A stretch of DNA of 42,002 bases from Bordetella parapertussis (GTDB taxonomy: Bacteria > Pseudomonadota > Gammaproteobacteria > Burkholderiales > SG8-39), in assembly GCA_945861875.1 (NCBI GenBank), contig CAMAWC010000027.1:1-42002 (forward strand). The letters run 5' to 3'. Numbering within the stretch: the first letter of the stretch is position 1; each line of letters begins with the position of its first letter. A program made the position numbers and the translations under genes. Positions 16,093 to 23,895 of this stretch are shown in pieces. The notes below the pieces were generated by a model. That model did no database searches, was not told where the DNA came from, and saw only the letters and a program-made list of their open reading frames with translations.

Positions 16093-16560
16093 TTACTTGT
16101 ACTGCGGGAGGTTTTCGACCTCAACAGTGTCGTAATCGGCGGGAATGGTGATCTCGAGTACCTCGAGGTCGTCTGAATAGCCGATGACCGTGTGCTTGAC
16201 GCCCGGCGGTTGCAGCCAGCAGCCGCCGGCCTCCACCAGGTGCTCGCCTTCGCCGTCGACTTCAAACCTGGTCCAACCCTTGAGCACATAGACCATCTGG
16301 AATTTGATGTCGTGGATATGGCGCTGCGAGACGTCTTCTTTCTTGAACGGCGCGGCGCGGCGGTTGACATGGGCGTTGACCAGGCCGCCGGTGGCCTCGC
16401 GCATGCCCAGGTCGCGGTACTGCACATAGGAGCGCAGGCCGGTCTTGAAGTCCTCGTCGCGATAGGCGCTGATGACGAATTTCTGCTTCGGCCACGGGCC
16501 CATTCTTTCAAGTGCGGCCTTGGGATCGAAGTTTTCGGGGGCTTTGCTGTCTTTGCTCAT
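16093..16560 (-). CDS. Cupin-domain protein
   Basis: A 155-residue single-domain cupin. Motif 1 contains H81-I-H83 and then Q88 where most metal cupins have Glu; motif 2 is GGCWLQPPGVKHTVIG with H123. Three His plus Gln can still bind iron or manganese. The N-terminal 60 residues (MGPWPKQKFVISAYRDED) form an extra strand region. It may be a dioxygenase or sugar/acid-binding protein; no function is assigned. It sits 67 bp after a Bug gene and 10 bp before the SDR, in one transcription unit. Confidence 0.85.
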   Translation of the reverse strand: MSKDSKAPENFDPKAALERMGPWPKQKFVISAYRDEDFKTGLRSYVQYRDLGMREATGGLVNAHVNRRAAPFKKEDVSQRHIHDIKFQMVYVLKGWTRFEVDGEGEHLVEAGGCWLQPPGVKHTVIGYSDDLEVLEITIPADYDTVEVENLPQYK

Positions 16561-16627
16561 GCGTGGTCTCCTGTTGGTTGATAGTCGATTCTGCGTTGCT
16601 GTTTGCGGCGGCGTCGCCGCACATGCG

Positions 16628-17593
16628 TCATTCTGGTTTGATGCCGGCTTCCTTGATCATGCGTGCGTACATTTCGGTTTGCTGCTGCGTGAAAGTCCTG
16701 AGTTCGGCCGGCGTGCTGCCCTTTAACTCGGCGCCGAATCCAGCCACTTTGTCCCTGAGGTCCTTGCGCGCGGCAATTTTTGCGAGCGCCTCGGACAGGC
16801 GGGTGACCGCGGCCTCGGGCGTGCCCGCCGGCGCAAACCAGCCCCACCAGCCGACCATGTCGAGCCTTGGCAATCCGGCTTCGGGTAGCGAGGGTACATC
16901 GGGCAGCAGCGGCGAGCGTGCGGCGGTGGCAAGCACGATTGCGCGGACCTTGCCGGCGCGGATTTGCGGAATGGCGGTTCCGGTATCGGCGACCATCATG
17001 TCGATGCGGCCCGCCATGACGTCGGTAAGCCCCAGCGGCACCGTCTTGTAATTGACCTGCAGGACGTCCATGCCTGCGGCCCGCTTTATCATTTCCATGG
17101 TGACGATGCTGGGCGCGGAGCCGGTGGCATAGGTGAGCTTGCCCGGCTGCGCGCGCGCCTGCGCGGCAAGTTCGGCCATGTTCTGTGCCGGCACGTGTGT
17201 GCCCACCACCAGCACGTAGGGAACGAAACCCACCAGCGACACCGGTGTGAACTGGCGCACCGGGTCATAGGGCAGTTTCGAATACAGCGCCGAGTTCATG
17301 GCGTGCGTCGACAGATTGCCGACGATCAGCGTGGTGCCGTCCGGCGCTGCCTGGGCGACCGTCTCGGCGCCGATGATGCCGTTGGCGCCGACCTTGTTTT
17401 CGATGACGACAGCTTGCGACAACTCCTGGGCGAGGGCGCTGCCGAGCAGCCGGGTCACGGTGTCTGCGACCGAACCTGGCCCGGTGGGCACGACCAGGCG
17501 GATCGGCTGGGTTAGATAGGCCTGGGGAAAAGCCGCGCCGGGCGAGAGCAGGCTCGCGACAGCCAGGAGCAATGCAAGTGTGTGGTTGGGCAT
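16628..17593 (-). CDS. Bug-family periplasmic solute receptor (first gene of seven-gene cluster)
   Basis: A 321-residue receptor with signal peptide MPNHTLALLLAVASLLSPGA, cut near AFPQA. Several family motifs are altered: GPGSVAD (38-44) replaces PPGGxxD, APDGTTL replaces PDGYTL, and VNYKTVPL replaces VPYKG, while LPYDPVRQFTPV is kept. It is the most divergent receptor of the set. It is the promoter-proximal gene of the minus-strand cluster; GAGGAGG-like sequence precedes the ATG. It is divergent from the NTF2-like gene across a 268-bp spacer in which I see no clear operator. Confidence 0.9.
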   Translation of the reverse strand: MPNHTLALLLAVASLLSPGAAFPQAYLTQPIRLVVPTGPGSVADTVTRLLGSALAQELSQAVVIENKVGANGIIGAETVAQAAPDGTTLIVGNLSTHAMNSALYSKLPYDPVRQFTPVSLVGFVPYVLVVGTHVPAQNMAELAAQARAQPGKLTYATGSAPSIVTMEMIKRAAGMDVLQVNYKTVPLGLTDVMAGRIDMMVADTGTAIPQIRAGKVRAIVLATAARSPLLPDVPSLPEAGLPRLDMVGWWGWFAPAGTPEAAVTRLSEALAKIAARKDLRDKVAGFGAELKGSTPAELRTFTQQQTEMYARMIKEAGIKPE

Positions 17594-17861
17594 GCTGGTT
17601 TATCCTCCTCGCGAAATCTTTTTTAGTGTGTTTCTTGAAGTGTGTCGCCTGCGCTTATAACTGTCCAGAAGATAATCGTTTTGTATCTCGTGCAATTGTT
17701 TGCACCGCAGCACGGCCTCGCGCAGCCGCTGGCGCGGATTAAGCGCGCTGGTAAAGGGTGCGAGTGGACAGATGGAAGGTACTTGCCTGCAGCGCATTTC
17801 CTTCGCCGTATTTGTGTGTTATTTAGGAGGGCGCGCCGCACCAGGCGATCAGGGGGATGAC

Positions 17862-18248
17862 ATGCACAATGATGTGACTGCGGAAGAGGCGTTGCGGGCT
17901 GAAGACTCGCGCTATGCAGCGCAGATGGGTGGTGATTTTGCCGCGTTGGAAAGCCTTTACGGCGACGAGCTCGTCTACTTTCATTCGAGCGGGGTTGTCG
18001 ACACCAAGGTGAGTTTCCTCGAGCTACTGCGCACCGGCACGACGAAATTCCACCGCATGACGCGCCACGAGAATACGGTGCGCGTCTACGGTTCCGTCGC
18101 CATTATTACCGGGCGGGGGATCTTCGATGTAACCGCCAGGGGCCAGGACATAAGGCTCGAACAACTTTTTCACGCCGTCTGGGTCAAGCGCCCGGCCGGC
18201 CTGCAGTTGGTCTCATGGCAGGCGACGCGCTTGCTTCCCAAGGCATAA
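17862..18248 (+). CDS. NTF2-like (SnoaL/DUF4440-type) protein
   Basis: A 128-residue cone-shaped NTF2-like protein. The pattern EALRAEDSRYAAQMGGDFAALESLYGDELVYFHSSG, then H-R-M-T, then VRVYGSVAIITGRG, and the end LVSWQATRLLPKA fits the DUF4440/SnoaL group, used as small isomerases, cyclases or accessory binding domains. The start is at the ATG preceded by AGGGGGA; the frame continues 54 codons upstream without similarity. It is convergent with an alpha/beta hydrolase (20 bp between stops) and divergent from the seven-gene cluster. Confidence 0.82.
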   Translation: MHNDVTAEEALRAEDSRYAAQMGGDFAALESLYGDELVYFHSSGVVDTKVSFLELLRTGTTKFHRMTRHENTVRVYGSVAIITGRGIFDVTARGQDIRLEQLFHAVWVKRPAGLQLVSWQATRLLPKA

Positions 18249-18268
18249 AGCGGTTGCATGGTGCTGCG

Positions 18269-19174
18269 CTAGCCCGCCGGCCGCAGGTCGAGAAAGAAAA
18301 ACATCATCTGGTAAAAGCGCGCGCGGTTTTTTCCCAGCGGCGCGATGTGCGCCGAGTTGGAAATCATCGAGAAGTGCTTGTCGTTGTTGGGCAGCGCCGT
18401 GTAAAAGGCGATGATGTCCTCCAGCGTGGCGATGCCGTCGTGCTCGCCGCGCATGATGTAGACGGGGCAGTTGATCCTTTTCGGGTCGACCAGGGGCAGT
18501 TTACTGCACATGTCGACAAAGGTCCCCGACGGCACCGAGTCGCCGTCCTTGAGCGCGGCGTCGGCGAGGGCGTCGGGTACTTCCTTGTCCACCGTGAGGC
18601 TTTTCGGGTCGTCGCGCAAGAGCGCGGCGCGCAGCGAGTCGCGCGTCACCTTGCGCCGGTTGCTCGCCAGGTAATCGGCAAGGCCTTCACGGCGCTTGAT
18701 CAGGGTGCGCGAGCCTTCGCCGGTCCAGACAAAGGCGTCGAGGAGCACACGCGTCACCCGCTCCGGGTGCAGTTGCGCGAACAGCGCGGCGCGCAGCGAG
18801 CCCGATGACTGGCCGTAGTAGGCGGCGGCCTTGACGCCGGTTTCGCGTTCTATCAGTTCGGCGGCCACGGCAAGGTCGGCGGCGCCCGAGGCGATGTCCG
18901 AGTTTGAGTCCGTGTGCTGCGAACGGCCGTAGCCCTCGTGGTCCATGGTCCAGACGTCGTAGCCGTGTTCGGCGCACAAATCCATCATCGAGTAGTCGTT
19001 GTAGCCCGGTACCTGCAGGTCGTAGCCGGCGAGCGCCCCGAAGGACGAGCCGTGCACCAGGAACACCACCGGCAGCTTGGCACCGGCCGCGGGCTTGTTC
19101 TTGCAGCGGCGGTACACCTGCAGCGTGACGTCGCCCTTTTTTACCGTGTATTCGGCACTCCAGTTCTTGCTCAT
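18269..19174 (-). CDS. Alpha/beta hydrolase
   Basis: A 301-residue cytoplasmic hydrolase. HGSSFGA (41-47) supplies the oxyanion region, GQSSG (121-125) holds nucleophile S123, and D246 (RGEHDGIAT) and H276 (SNSAHIAPL) complete the triad. A small cap with FVWTGEGSRTLIKRREG follows the nucleophile. It is downstream of the deacetylase-like gene on the same strand, but a 136-bp gap with a long palindrome separates them, so cotranscription is uncertain. The substrate is unknown. Confidence 0.87.
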   Translation of the reverse strand: MSKNWSAEYTVKKGDVTLQVYRRCKNKPAAGAKLPVVFLVHGSSFGALAGYDLQVPGYNDYSMMDLCAEHGYDVWTMDHEGYGRSQHTDSNSDIASGAADLAVAAELIERETGVKAAAYYGQSSGSLRAALFAQLHPERVTRVLLDAFVWTGEGSRTLIKRREGLADYLASNRRKVTRDSLRAALLRDDPKSLTVDKEVPDALADAALKDGDSVPSGTFVDMCSKLPLVDPKRINCPVYIMRGEHDGIATLEDIIAFYTALPNNDKHFSMISNSAHIAPLGKNRARFYQMMFFFLDLRPAG

Positions 19175-19221
19175 AGCTTGCTCCGTAATTCGTGAGTCGT
19201 AACGTCAGGCTTGTTTGCTTG

Positions 19222-19298
19222 CCGTCATCCCCGCGAAAGCGGGGATCCAGCGACGTAGCGGAAAAGTCACTGGATTCCCGCTTTCGCGGGAATGACGG
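19222..19298. repeat. Long inverted repeat with dRS3-like core
   Basis: Two 29-bp arms (19222-19250 and 19270-19298), complementary apart from a few mismatches, flank a 19-bp loop. Each arm is itself a hairpin of the form ATTCCCGCGAAAGCGGGAAT. The same core forms the inner arms of both MITEs in this window. It lies between two same-strand genes and could form a very stable RNA structure. Similar ATTCCC..GGGAAT repeats are widespread in Betaproteobacteria. Confidence 0.8.
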
Positions 19299-19310
19299 TG
19301 TGAAGTGGTC

Positions 19311-20219
19311 TCAGCCGCCCGGAATGGTTCCCGCAGGCAGTGTGAAGCAGTGCTCGGCGACGTCCTCGGGCTTGCAATACCACACGCGGTCCTTGAGCTT
19401 GTGCTTGACCATGTGCTCGAGCGCCTCACGGAAGGGGCGAAGGCGGTAGGGCTGGCCGAAAATGAACGGGTGGATGGAGATGTTGTACACCAGCGGGTGG
19501 CGCACGCTTTGTTCGGCCATTTCCTCAAACTGGTCGACCATCATTTCACAAAAATCACGCGGCGTGTGGGCACGGTGGATGGCCTGTTGCGCGTCGTTGA
19601 GTTCGACCGGGTAGGGAATCGACAGCAGCTTCCCGGCGCGGGTGTTCATCCAGAAGGGCTGGTCGTCCGAGGGCCAGTCCATGGTGTATTTGTAGCCGGC
19701 TTCCTTCAGGAGGTCGGGCGTGGTGGGGTTCTCGGCGGCGCCCGGGCCCATCCAGCCCTTGGGCGGCTTGCCTTCGTTCTTGCGGAAGGTCTCGGTCACC
19801 TCGGCGATGACGCGCGCTTCGTCGGCTTCCCAGATGTAGTCCTTGAGGTTCTCGGAGTTGGTGCGGCCGTGGGCGACGATCTCGTCGCCGCGGCGCCGGA
19901 TGGCGTCGAATATCTGCGGCGCGTATTCATACAGCATGCTGTTGGTGTTGTGCGCCACCGGCAGCTTGAGGTCGTCAAAAATATCGAACAGGCGCCATAC
20001 GCCGACGCGGTTGCCGTAGTCGCGCCAGGAGTAGTTGCGGTGGCTTTGCGGCTCGCCGTGCTTGGCCGGGTCCATGCCACGGCCCTTGCCAAAGGCGAAG
20101 CACTCGATGTTGGTGGTCAGGCAAAATGCCAGGCGCTTGCCGCCCGGCCAGCTGTAGTCCTTGCGCTCGGTGATGGGCGAGTAGTCGTAACGGGTGTGGC
20201 GCGCCAGTTTGGTGCTCAT
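19311..20219 (-). CDS. Polysaccharide deacetylase-like (PuuE/allantoinase-type) hydrolase
   Basis: A 302-residue NodB-homology protein of the subgroup that includes PuuE-like and peptidoglycan deacetylase-like enzymes. Landmarks are WPGGKRLAFCLTTNIECF (24-41), GVWRLFDIFDDLKLP (73-87), IVAHGRTNSE (114-123, with H117), WMGPGAAENP (156-165) and YNISIHPFIFGQPYR (245-259, with H250). The first motif has Asn where classical NodB enzymes have a catalytic Asp, as in some amidohydrolase-like members, so C-N hydrolysis of a small substrate is more likely than chitin deacetylation. The start at 20219 follows ACGGAG. It lies 38 bp after a Bug gene. Confidence 0.85.
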   Translation of the reverse strand: MSTKLARHTRYDYSPITERKDYSWPGGKRLAFCLTTNIECFAFGKGRGMDPAKHGEPQSHRNYSWRDYGNRVGVWRLFDIFDDLKLPVAHNTNSMLYEYAPQIFDAIRRRGDEIVAHGRTNSENLKDYIWEADEARVIAEVTETFRKNEGKPPKGWMGPGAAENPTTPDLLKEAGYKYTMDWPSDDQPFWMNTRAGKLLSIPYPVELNDAQQAIHRAHTPRDFCEMMVDQFEEMAEQSVRHPLVYNISIHPFIFGQPYRLRPFREALEHMVKHKLKDRVWYCKPEDVAEHCFTLPAGTIPGG

Positions 20220-20257
20220 GCTGTTCTCCGTGTGATCCATGTGGTTTTAAAGCGTGG

Positions 20258-21235
20258 TCAATCGGCCTTGGCGCCCGAATCGCGCACGGCCTGGGCGTAT
20301 TTCTTGATGTCAGAGGCGATTTGCGCGGCCATTTCCTCGCTGCTGCTGGTGATCAGGTCGGCACTGATGGTGGCGTAGAAGGCTTTGACTTCGGGTGTTT
20401 GTACCGCCTTGAAGATTTCGGCGCGAAGTTTGGCGAGGATTTCCGGCGGCAGGCCGGCCGGTGCGAGAAAGCCGTTAAAGAGCACGACGTCGTAGTCGGG
20501 AATGCCGGCTTGCTCCATGGTGGGCACCTCGGGCATGGCGCCGGAGCGCTTGGCGGTGGTCACGGCAATGGGCTTGATGCGCCCGGACTTTACCAGTGGT
20601 ACCGCGGTGGGCATGGTCGAAAAAGTCATGGTGAGTTCGCCGCCCATCATCGCCGTGGTCGAGCCGGTCGCACCCTTGTAGGGAATGTGCACGAGGTCGA
20701 TGCCGGCGCGCTGCTTGAACAGCTCGCCTGACAGGTGAAGTATCGAGCCGATGCCCGAGGAGCCGTAGTTGTATTTCCCGGGTGCGGCCTTGGCCATGTC
20801 GATGAGCTGCTTGACCGATGTGATGTTGGACGCCGGGTTCACCACCATCACCAGCGGTGTCGAGGCGACCAGGGTGATGGGCGTGAAGTCCTTTACCGAG
20901 TCGAAGGGCAGTTTCTTGTACAGGCTCGCGCTGATGGCGTGCGAGGTGAGGTCCTGCAAGAACAGCGTGTAGCCGTCCGGCGGCGACTTGGCGACAAAGT
21001 CGGCGGCGATGGTGGTGCCCGCGCCCGGCTTGTTGTCGATGATGAAGGACTGGCCCATTTGCTGGGTCAGCGCGTTGGCGATGACGCGGGCGAGGTTGTC
21101 GGACATGCCGCTGGCGGGGAAGCCGACGACGATGCGCACCGGTTTGCTTGGGTAGGGATCGGCGGCAAAGGACGGGACGGCCGACAACAGTGCGGCAAGC
21201 AGGGCGGGAAGGGTGATGGACCAGGATCGTTTCAT
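20258..21235 (-). CDS. Bug-family periplasmic solute receptor
   Basis: A 325-residue receptor with signal peptide MKRSWSITLPALLAALLSAV, cut near PSFAA. The first loop is PASGMSD (40-46) in place of PPGGxxD; PPDGYTLFL, LPFDSVKDFTPI and IPYKGATGS are intact. GGAG lies about 5 bp before the ATG. It is followed by the deacetylase-like gene and is divergent from a LysR regulator, the classic layout of a regulator controlling the neighbouring operon. The ligand may be the deacetylase substrate; this is inference. Confidence 0.93.
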   Translation of the reverse strand: MKRSWSITLPALLAALLSAVPSFAADPYPSKPVRIVVGFPASGMSDNLARVIANALTQQMGQSFIIDNKPGAGTTIAADFVAKSPPDGYTLFLQDLTSHAISASLYKKLPFDSVKDFTPITLVASTPLVMVVNPASNITSVKQLIDMAKAAPGKYNYGSSGIGSILHLSGELFKQRAGIDLVHIPYKGATGSTTAMMGGELTMTFSTMPTAVPLVKSGRIKPIAVTTAKRSGAMPEVPTMEQAGIPDYDVVLFNGFLAPAGLPPEILAKLRAEIFKAVQTPEVKAFYATISADLITSSSEEMAAQIASDIKKYAQAVRDSGAKAD

Positions 21236-21367
21236 AGTGCCTCCAGAAAAGAATAGTTCCTTTCACGGCGCGGGATCTGCGTCGGCCAATGAAACAAGGC
21301 ACCGGCGCCCGCATATTTTCTTGCTGCAGCTATTTTGCAGACAAGGGTGCTATGAGATGATTAGAAT

Positions 21368-21387
21368 TCGATAAACCTGTTATGCGA
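21368..21387. promoter_or_regulatory. Candidate LysR-type operator
   Basis: An imperfect dyad, TCGATAAACCTGTTATGCGA, lies in the 171-bp spacer between the divergent Bug and LysR genes, 20 bp before the LysR start. Its size and AT-rich arms suit a LysR recognition or autoregulation site. It was assigned by eye only. Confidence 0.35.
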
Positions 21388-21406
21388 TTAATGAATATCA
21401 CGGCCA

Positions 21407-22306
21407 ATGAACCTGATCCAGATCGAGTATTTCGTGCGCGTCGCCGAACTGGGCAGTTTTACCCGCGCGGCGCTGGTCCTCGGCGTGCCGCAGCCCTCGC
21501 TCAGCCGGCAGGTGCGTGCGCTCGAAACCGAACTGCGCCACAGCCTGCTGCACCGTAACGGGCGCGGTGTCGAGGTCACACCGGCGGGGCAGTGCTTTCT
21601 CGAGCACGGCCACGCGCTGCTCGAAACGGCGCGCCGCGCCGTTGGCGCCATGGACGAGCTGCGCACGGCGCCGCGCGGCCGCGTGGTGATCGGCCTGCCA
21701 TCGCGCGTGGCCAAGGCGCTGACCACGCCGCTGGTAAAGGCTTTTCGCGAGCGCTTTCCCGAGGCGGCCATCACCATCGCCGAAGGGGTAAGCACGGTGC
21801 TGCACGAATGGCTGGTGCTCGGGCGAGTGGAAATCGCGCTGCTGTTTGATCCCGTTTACAGCGCCGAGCTTGAGCTCAAATTGCTTTATTCCGAGGATTT
21901 GGTGCTGGTGGGGCCCAAGGCCGCGCGCTCGCTGCAGCCGCGCGTGCTGCCCCTTTCCCAGTTGAAAAACTATCCGCTGATCCTGCCGCGCATGCCCAAT
22001 GCGACGCGCTCGGTGCTCGCTTCGGCCGCCGCACACGCCGGTGTGGACCTGACGGTGTCGGTGGAGGTGGACACCATGTCGAACATCCTGGAGCTGGTGG
22101 CCGGGCGCATGGGGTTTGGCGTGATGCCGGCCGGGGCGGTGCGGGCGGCGGGCGGTGAGGCGCGTTATCGCACCAGCCGCATCCAGTCACCGGTCATTCG
22201 AAACCGGCTGTATCTTGCCACCTACAAACACCGCCGCCATACCAAGCTCGCAAGCGAAATGAAAAGCGTTCTCGCGACCTTTGATCTGGCCGGGCTGCTC
22301 GAATAG
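21407..22306 (+). CDS. LysR-family transcriptional regulator
   Basis: A 299-residue LysR regulator. The N-terminal winged helix is textbook: MNLIQIEYFVRVAELGSFTRAA, then VPQPSLSRQVRALETEL and HRNGRGVEVTPAG. The effector domain begins near residue 90 (GRVVIGLPSRVAKALTTPLV). It is divergent from the Bug-deacetylase pair and followed in the same direction by an extradiol-dioxygenase-like gene after 115 bp, so it may control either or both. The inducer is unknown; in such layouts it is often a pathway intermediate. Confidence 0.93.
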   Translation: MNLIQIEYFVRVAELGSFTRAALVLGVPQPSLSRQVRALETELRHSLLHRNGRGVEVTPAGQCFLEHGHALLETARRAVGAMDELRTAPRGRVVIGLPSRVAKALTTPLVKAFRERFPEAAITIAEGVSTVLHEWLVLGRVEIALLFDPVYSAELELKLLYSEDLVLVGPKAARSLQPRVLPLSQLKNYPLILPRMPNATRSVLASAAAHAGVDLTVSVEVDTMSNILELVAGRMGFGVMPAGAVRAAGGEARYRTSRIQSPVIRNRLYLATYKHRRHTKLASEMKSVLATFDLAGLLE

Positions 22307-22421
22307 TGGTGCTGCGCCGCATTTGACCTGCATCAAAGTCAAACCCCTGCCTCTGGAGAAGACTGCTGGAACAACAGGCACCCGAAGGTTTTCGGGGGAC
22401 CAACACCAGGAGGAGACAGAC

Positions 22422-23357
22422 ATGATCCGTTCGTTGCAGTGCGTGGCACTGACCGTTCCGAGCATCGAGCAGGGCGCGGCGTTTTACAAAACCATGGGTC
22501 TTGAGGGGCAGGCGCAGGGCGACAGCATGGTGTTTCGCTGTGTCGGACGCGCCCAGGACCAGCTTTATCTGGTACCGGGAAAGGAAAAGGGCATAGCCTG
22601 GGTTTCCTGGGGCACCACTGCCGAAGAGCTTGCCGAAGCCGGTGAAAAGTTGCATGCCTGCGACATCAGCCTGCTCGCGCCGCCAAAGCATGCGCCCGAT
22701 GGCGGCATCTGGTTTCGCGATCCCGATGGCGTGCTGGTCAACCTGCGCGCCGTCCCGGCCGCGCCGCAGACGCGCCCGGCGGTGGAAATCAACAACCCCG
22801 GCCATCAGTATTACCGTCTCGGGCGGCGTGGCGCGCCTCATCGCCAAATCGATGCGCGGCCGCGCAAGCTCGGCCACCTGCTCAAGTTCTCGACCGATGT
22901 GAACCGCGATGTGCGCTTTTACACAGAACTGCTGGGTATGAAGCTCTCGGACCGCATCGGCGACAAGGAGGTGGCGTTCCTGCGCTGCGGCGGGGACAGT
23001 GACCACCATACCCTCGCCATTGCACTCAGTGACAAGTCCGGCCTGCACCACCTGTCATGGGAAATGGGCAACCTCGACCAGTTGCAGTTGTGCGCCGAGC
23101 GCGTGATTGCCGCCGGCTACAAGGACGCCTGGGGTGTGGGGCGGCATATCTACGGTTCCAATTACTTTCACTATGTGCGCGACCCGTGGATGGGCCTGTG
23201 CGAGTTCTATTGGGACATCGACTTCATTCCCGAGAACGCAGCATGGCTTCCGGAGGTCGCATCGGCATCGGGCGACGACCTGCACAAGAGCCTTTACCAG
23301 TGGGCCTCGGTGCCGCCGCCGGATGATTTTTTGCACAACTTCGAGCGCGCCGCCTAG
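22422..23357 (+). CDS. Extradiol ring-cleavage dioxygenase-like protein (VOC, two domains)
   Basis: A 311-residue type I extradiol dioxygenase-like protein. Domain 1 (1-110) lacks metal ligands as usual; domain 2 (about 148-270) carries H152 (KLGHLLKFS), H209 or H210 (GLHHLSWEM) and E261 (LCEFYWDID), matching the 2-His-1-Glu iron site at nearly the same positions as BphC-type enzymes. H242 and the segment GSNYFHYVRDPW are also typical. It probably cleaves a catechol-like ring or a related substrate. The start has a strong AGGAGGAGA site. It ends at a repeat and a hairpin facing a convergent VOC gene. Confidence 0.88.
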   Translation: MIRSLQCVALTVPSIEQGAAFYKTMGLEGQAQGDSMVFRCVGRAQDQLYLVPGKEKGIAWVSWGTTAEELAEAGEKLHACDISLLAPPKHAPDGGIWFRDPDGVLVNLRAVPAAPQTRPAVEINNPGHQYYRLGRRGAPHRQIDARPRKLGHLLKFSTDVNRDVRFYTELLGMKLSDRIGDKEVAFLRCGGDSDHHTLAIALSDKSGLHHLSWEMGNLDQLQLCAERVIAAGYKDAWGVGRHIYGSNYFHYVRDPWMGLCEFYWDIDFIPENAAWLPEVASASGDDLHKSLYQWASVPPPDDFLHNFERAA

Positions 23358-23362
23358 GGGCG

Positions 23363-23409
23363 GTGGCTGGAAAGGCCCGATTGGCAAGGGTTTCCGGGCG
23401 ATGGCCCGT
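23363..23409. repeat. Short interspersed palindromic repeat, copy C
   Basis: GGTGGCTGGAAAGGC at the left and GGGTTTCCGGGCGATGGC at the right form the same imperfect dyad as the other four copies. It begins 5 bp after the dioxygenase stop and directly abuts the hairpin at 23411-23438. Confidence 0.7.
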
Positions 23410-23410
23410 T

Positions 23411-23438
23411 CGCGAAAGGGGCTGCGGCCCCTTTCGCG
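23411..23438. terminator. Candidate bidirectional terminator hairpin
   Basis: A perfect 12-bp stem with loop TGCG (arms CGCGAAAGGGGC and GCCCCTTTCGCG) lies between the stops of two convergent genes. There is no T-run on either side, so it is not a classical intrinsic terminator, but its position suggests a role in 3' end formation. Confidence 0.5.
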
Positions 23439-23440
23439 CT

Positions 23441-23890
23441 TCAGCCCTTGGGATCGTAAAACACCAGCCCTTCGATCCTGTCCGCCTCGCCTTCGGCCAG
23501 GCGCGCACGCAACTCGATGGTGGTGCGGTCCGGGTCGCGCACGAATAGCGACACGTGGCCGTCGCCAAAGGTCACCGGGCCCTGGGTGATGGCGATGTTG
23601 TTCTTTTTCAGTGTGGCGATGGTCGCGTTGATGTCGCTCACCCTGAACGCCACATGGGTGAGGCCGGGGTGCTTTTCCGGCACGTCCATCAGGATGTTCT
23701 TGCCGCCGGTCTTGTCGACGCCGTTGACGATGAGATTGATCTCCACCCCGGCCGGGTTCTTGATGATGATGACCGCATCAAAATCGACTTCGTGCTCGAC
23801 CCTGAAGCCGAGCAGGCCGTAAAAGGCGAGGGCACGGGTCTTGTCGGTGATGCGTATGCCGATGTGGTCGACTTGTTCGATGCTGATCAT
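23441..23890 (-). CDS. VOC-superfamily (glyoxalase-like) protein
   Basis: A 149-residue two-module VOC protein with the full set of candidate metal ligands: H9 (QVDHIGIRI), E50 (GVEINLIV), H79 (GLTHVAFRV) and E126 (TTIELRAR). This arrangement matches glyoxalase I-like and fosfomycin-resistance-like proteins; the neighbourhood points to catabolism rather than resistance. The start at 23890 is preceded by GGAG; 16 upstream codons overlap the Bug gene end. It lies 5 bp after the Bug stop, so it is certainly in the same unit. Confidence 0.87.
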   Translation of the reverse strand: MISIEQVDHIGIRITDKTRALAFYGLLGFRVEHEVDFDAVIIIKNPAGVEINLIVNGVDKTGGKNILMDVPEKHPGLTHVAFRVSDINATIATLKKNNIAITQGPVTFGDGHVSLFVRDPDRTTIELRARLAEGEADRIEGLVFYDPKG

Positions 23891-23895
23891 GCTGC

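Noticed and set aside
16083..16511. 143-codon N-terminal extension of the atypical SDR (apparent fusion)
   Set aside because: The extension runs through the cupin gene in another frame and is Ser/Arg-rich nonsense. The SDR homology begins at MELGLTGRSALVTGASRG, 10 bp after the cupin stop.
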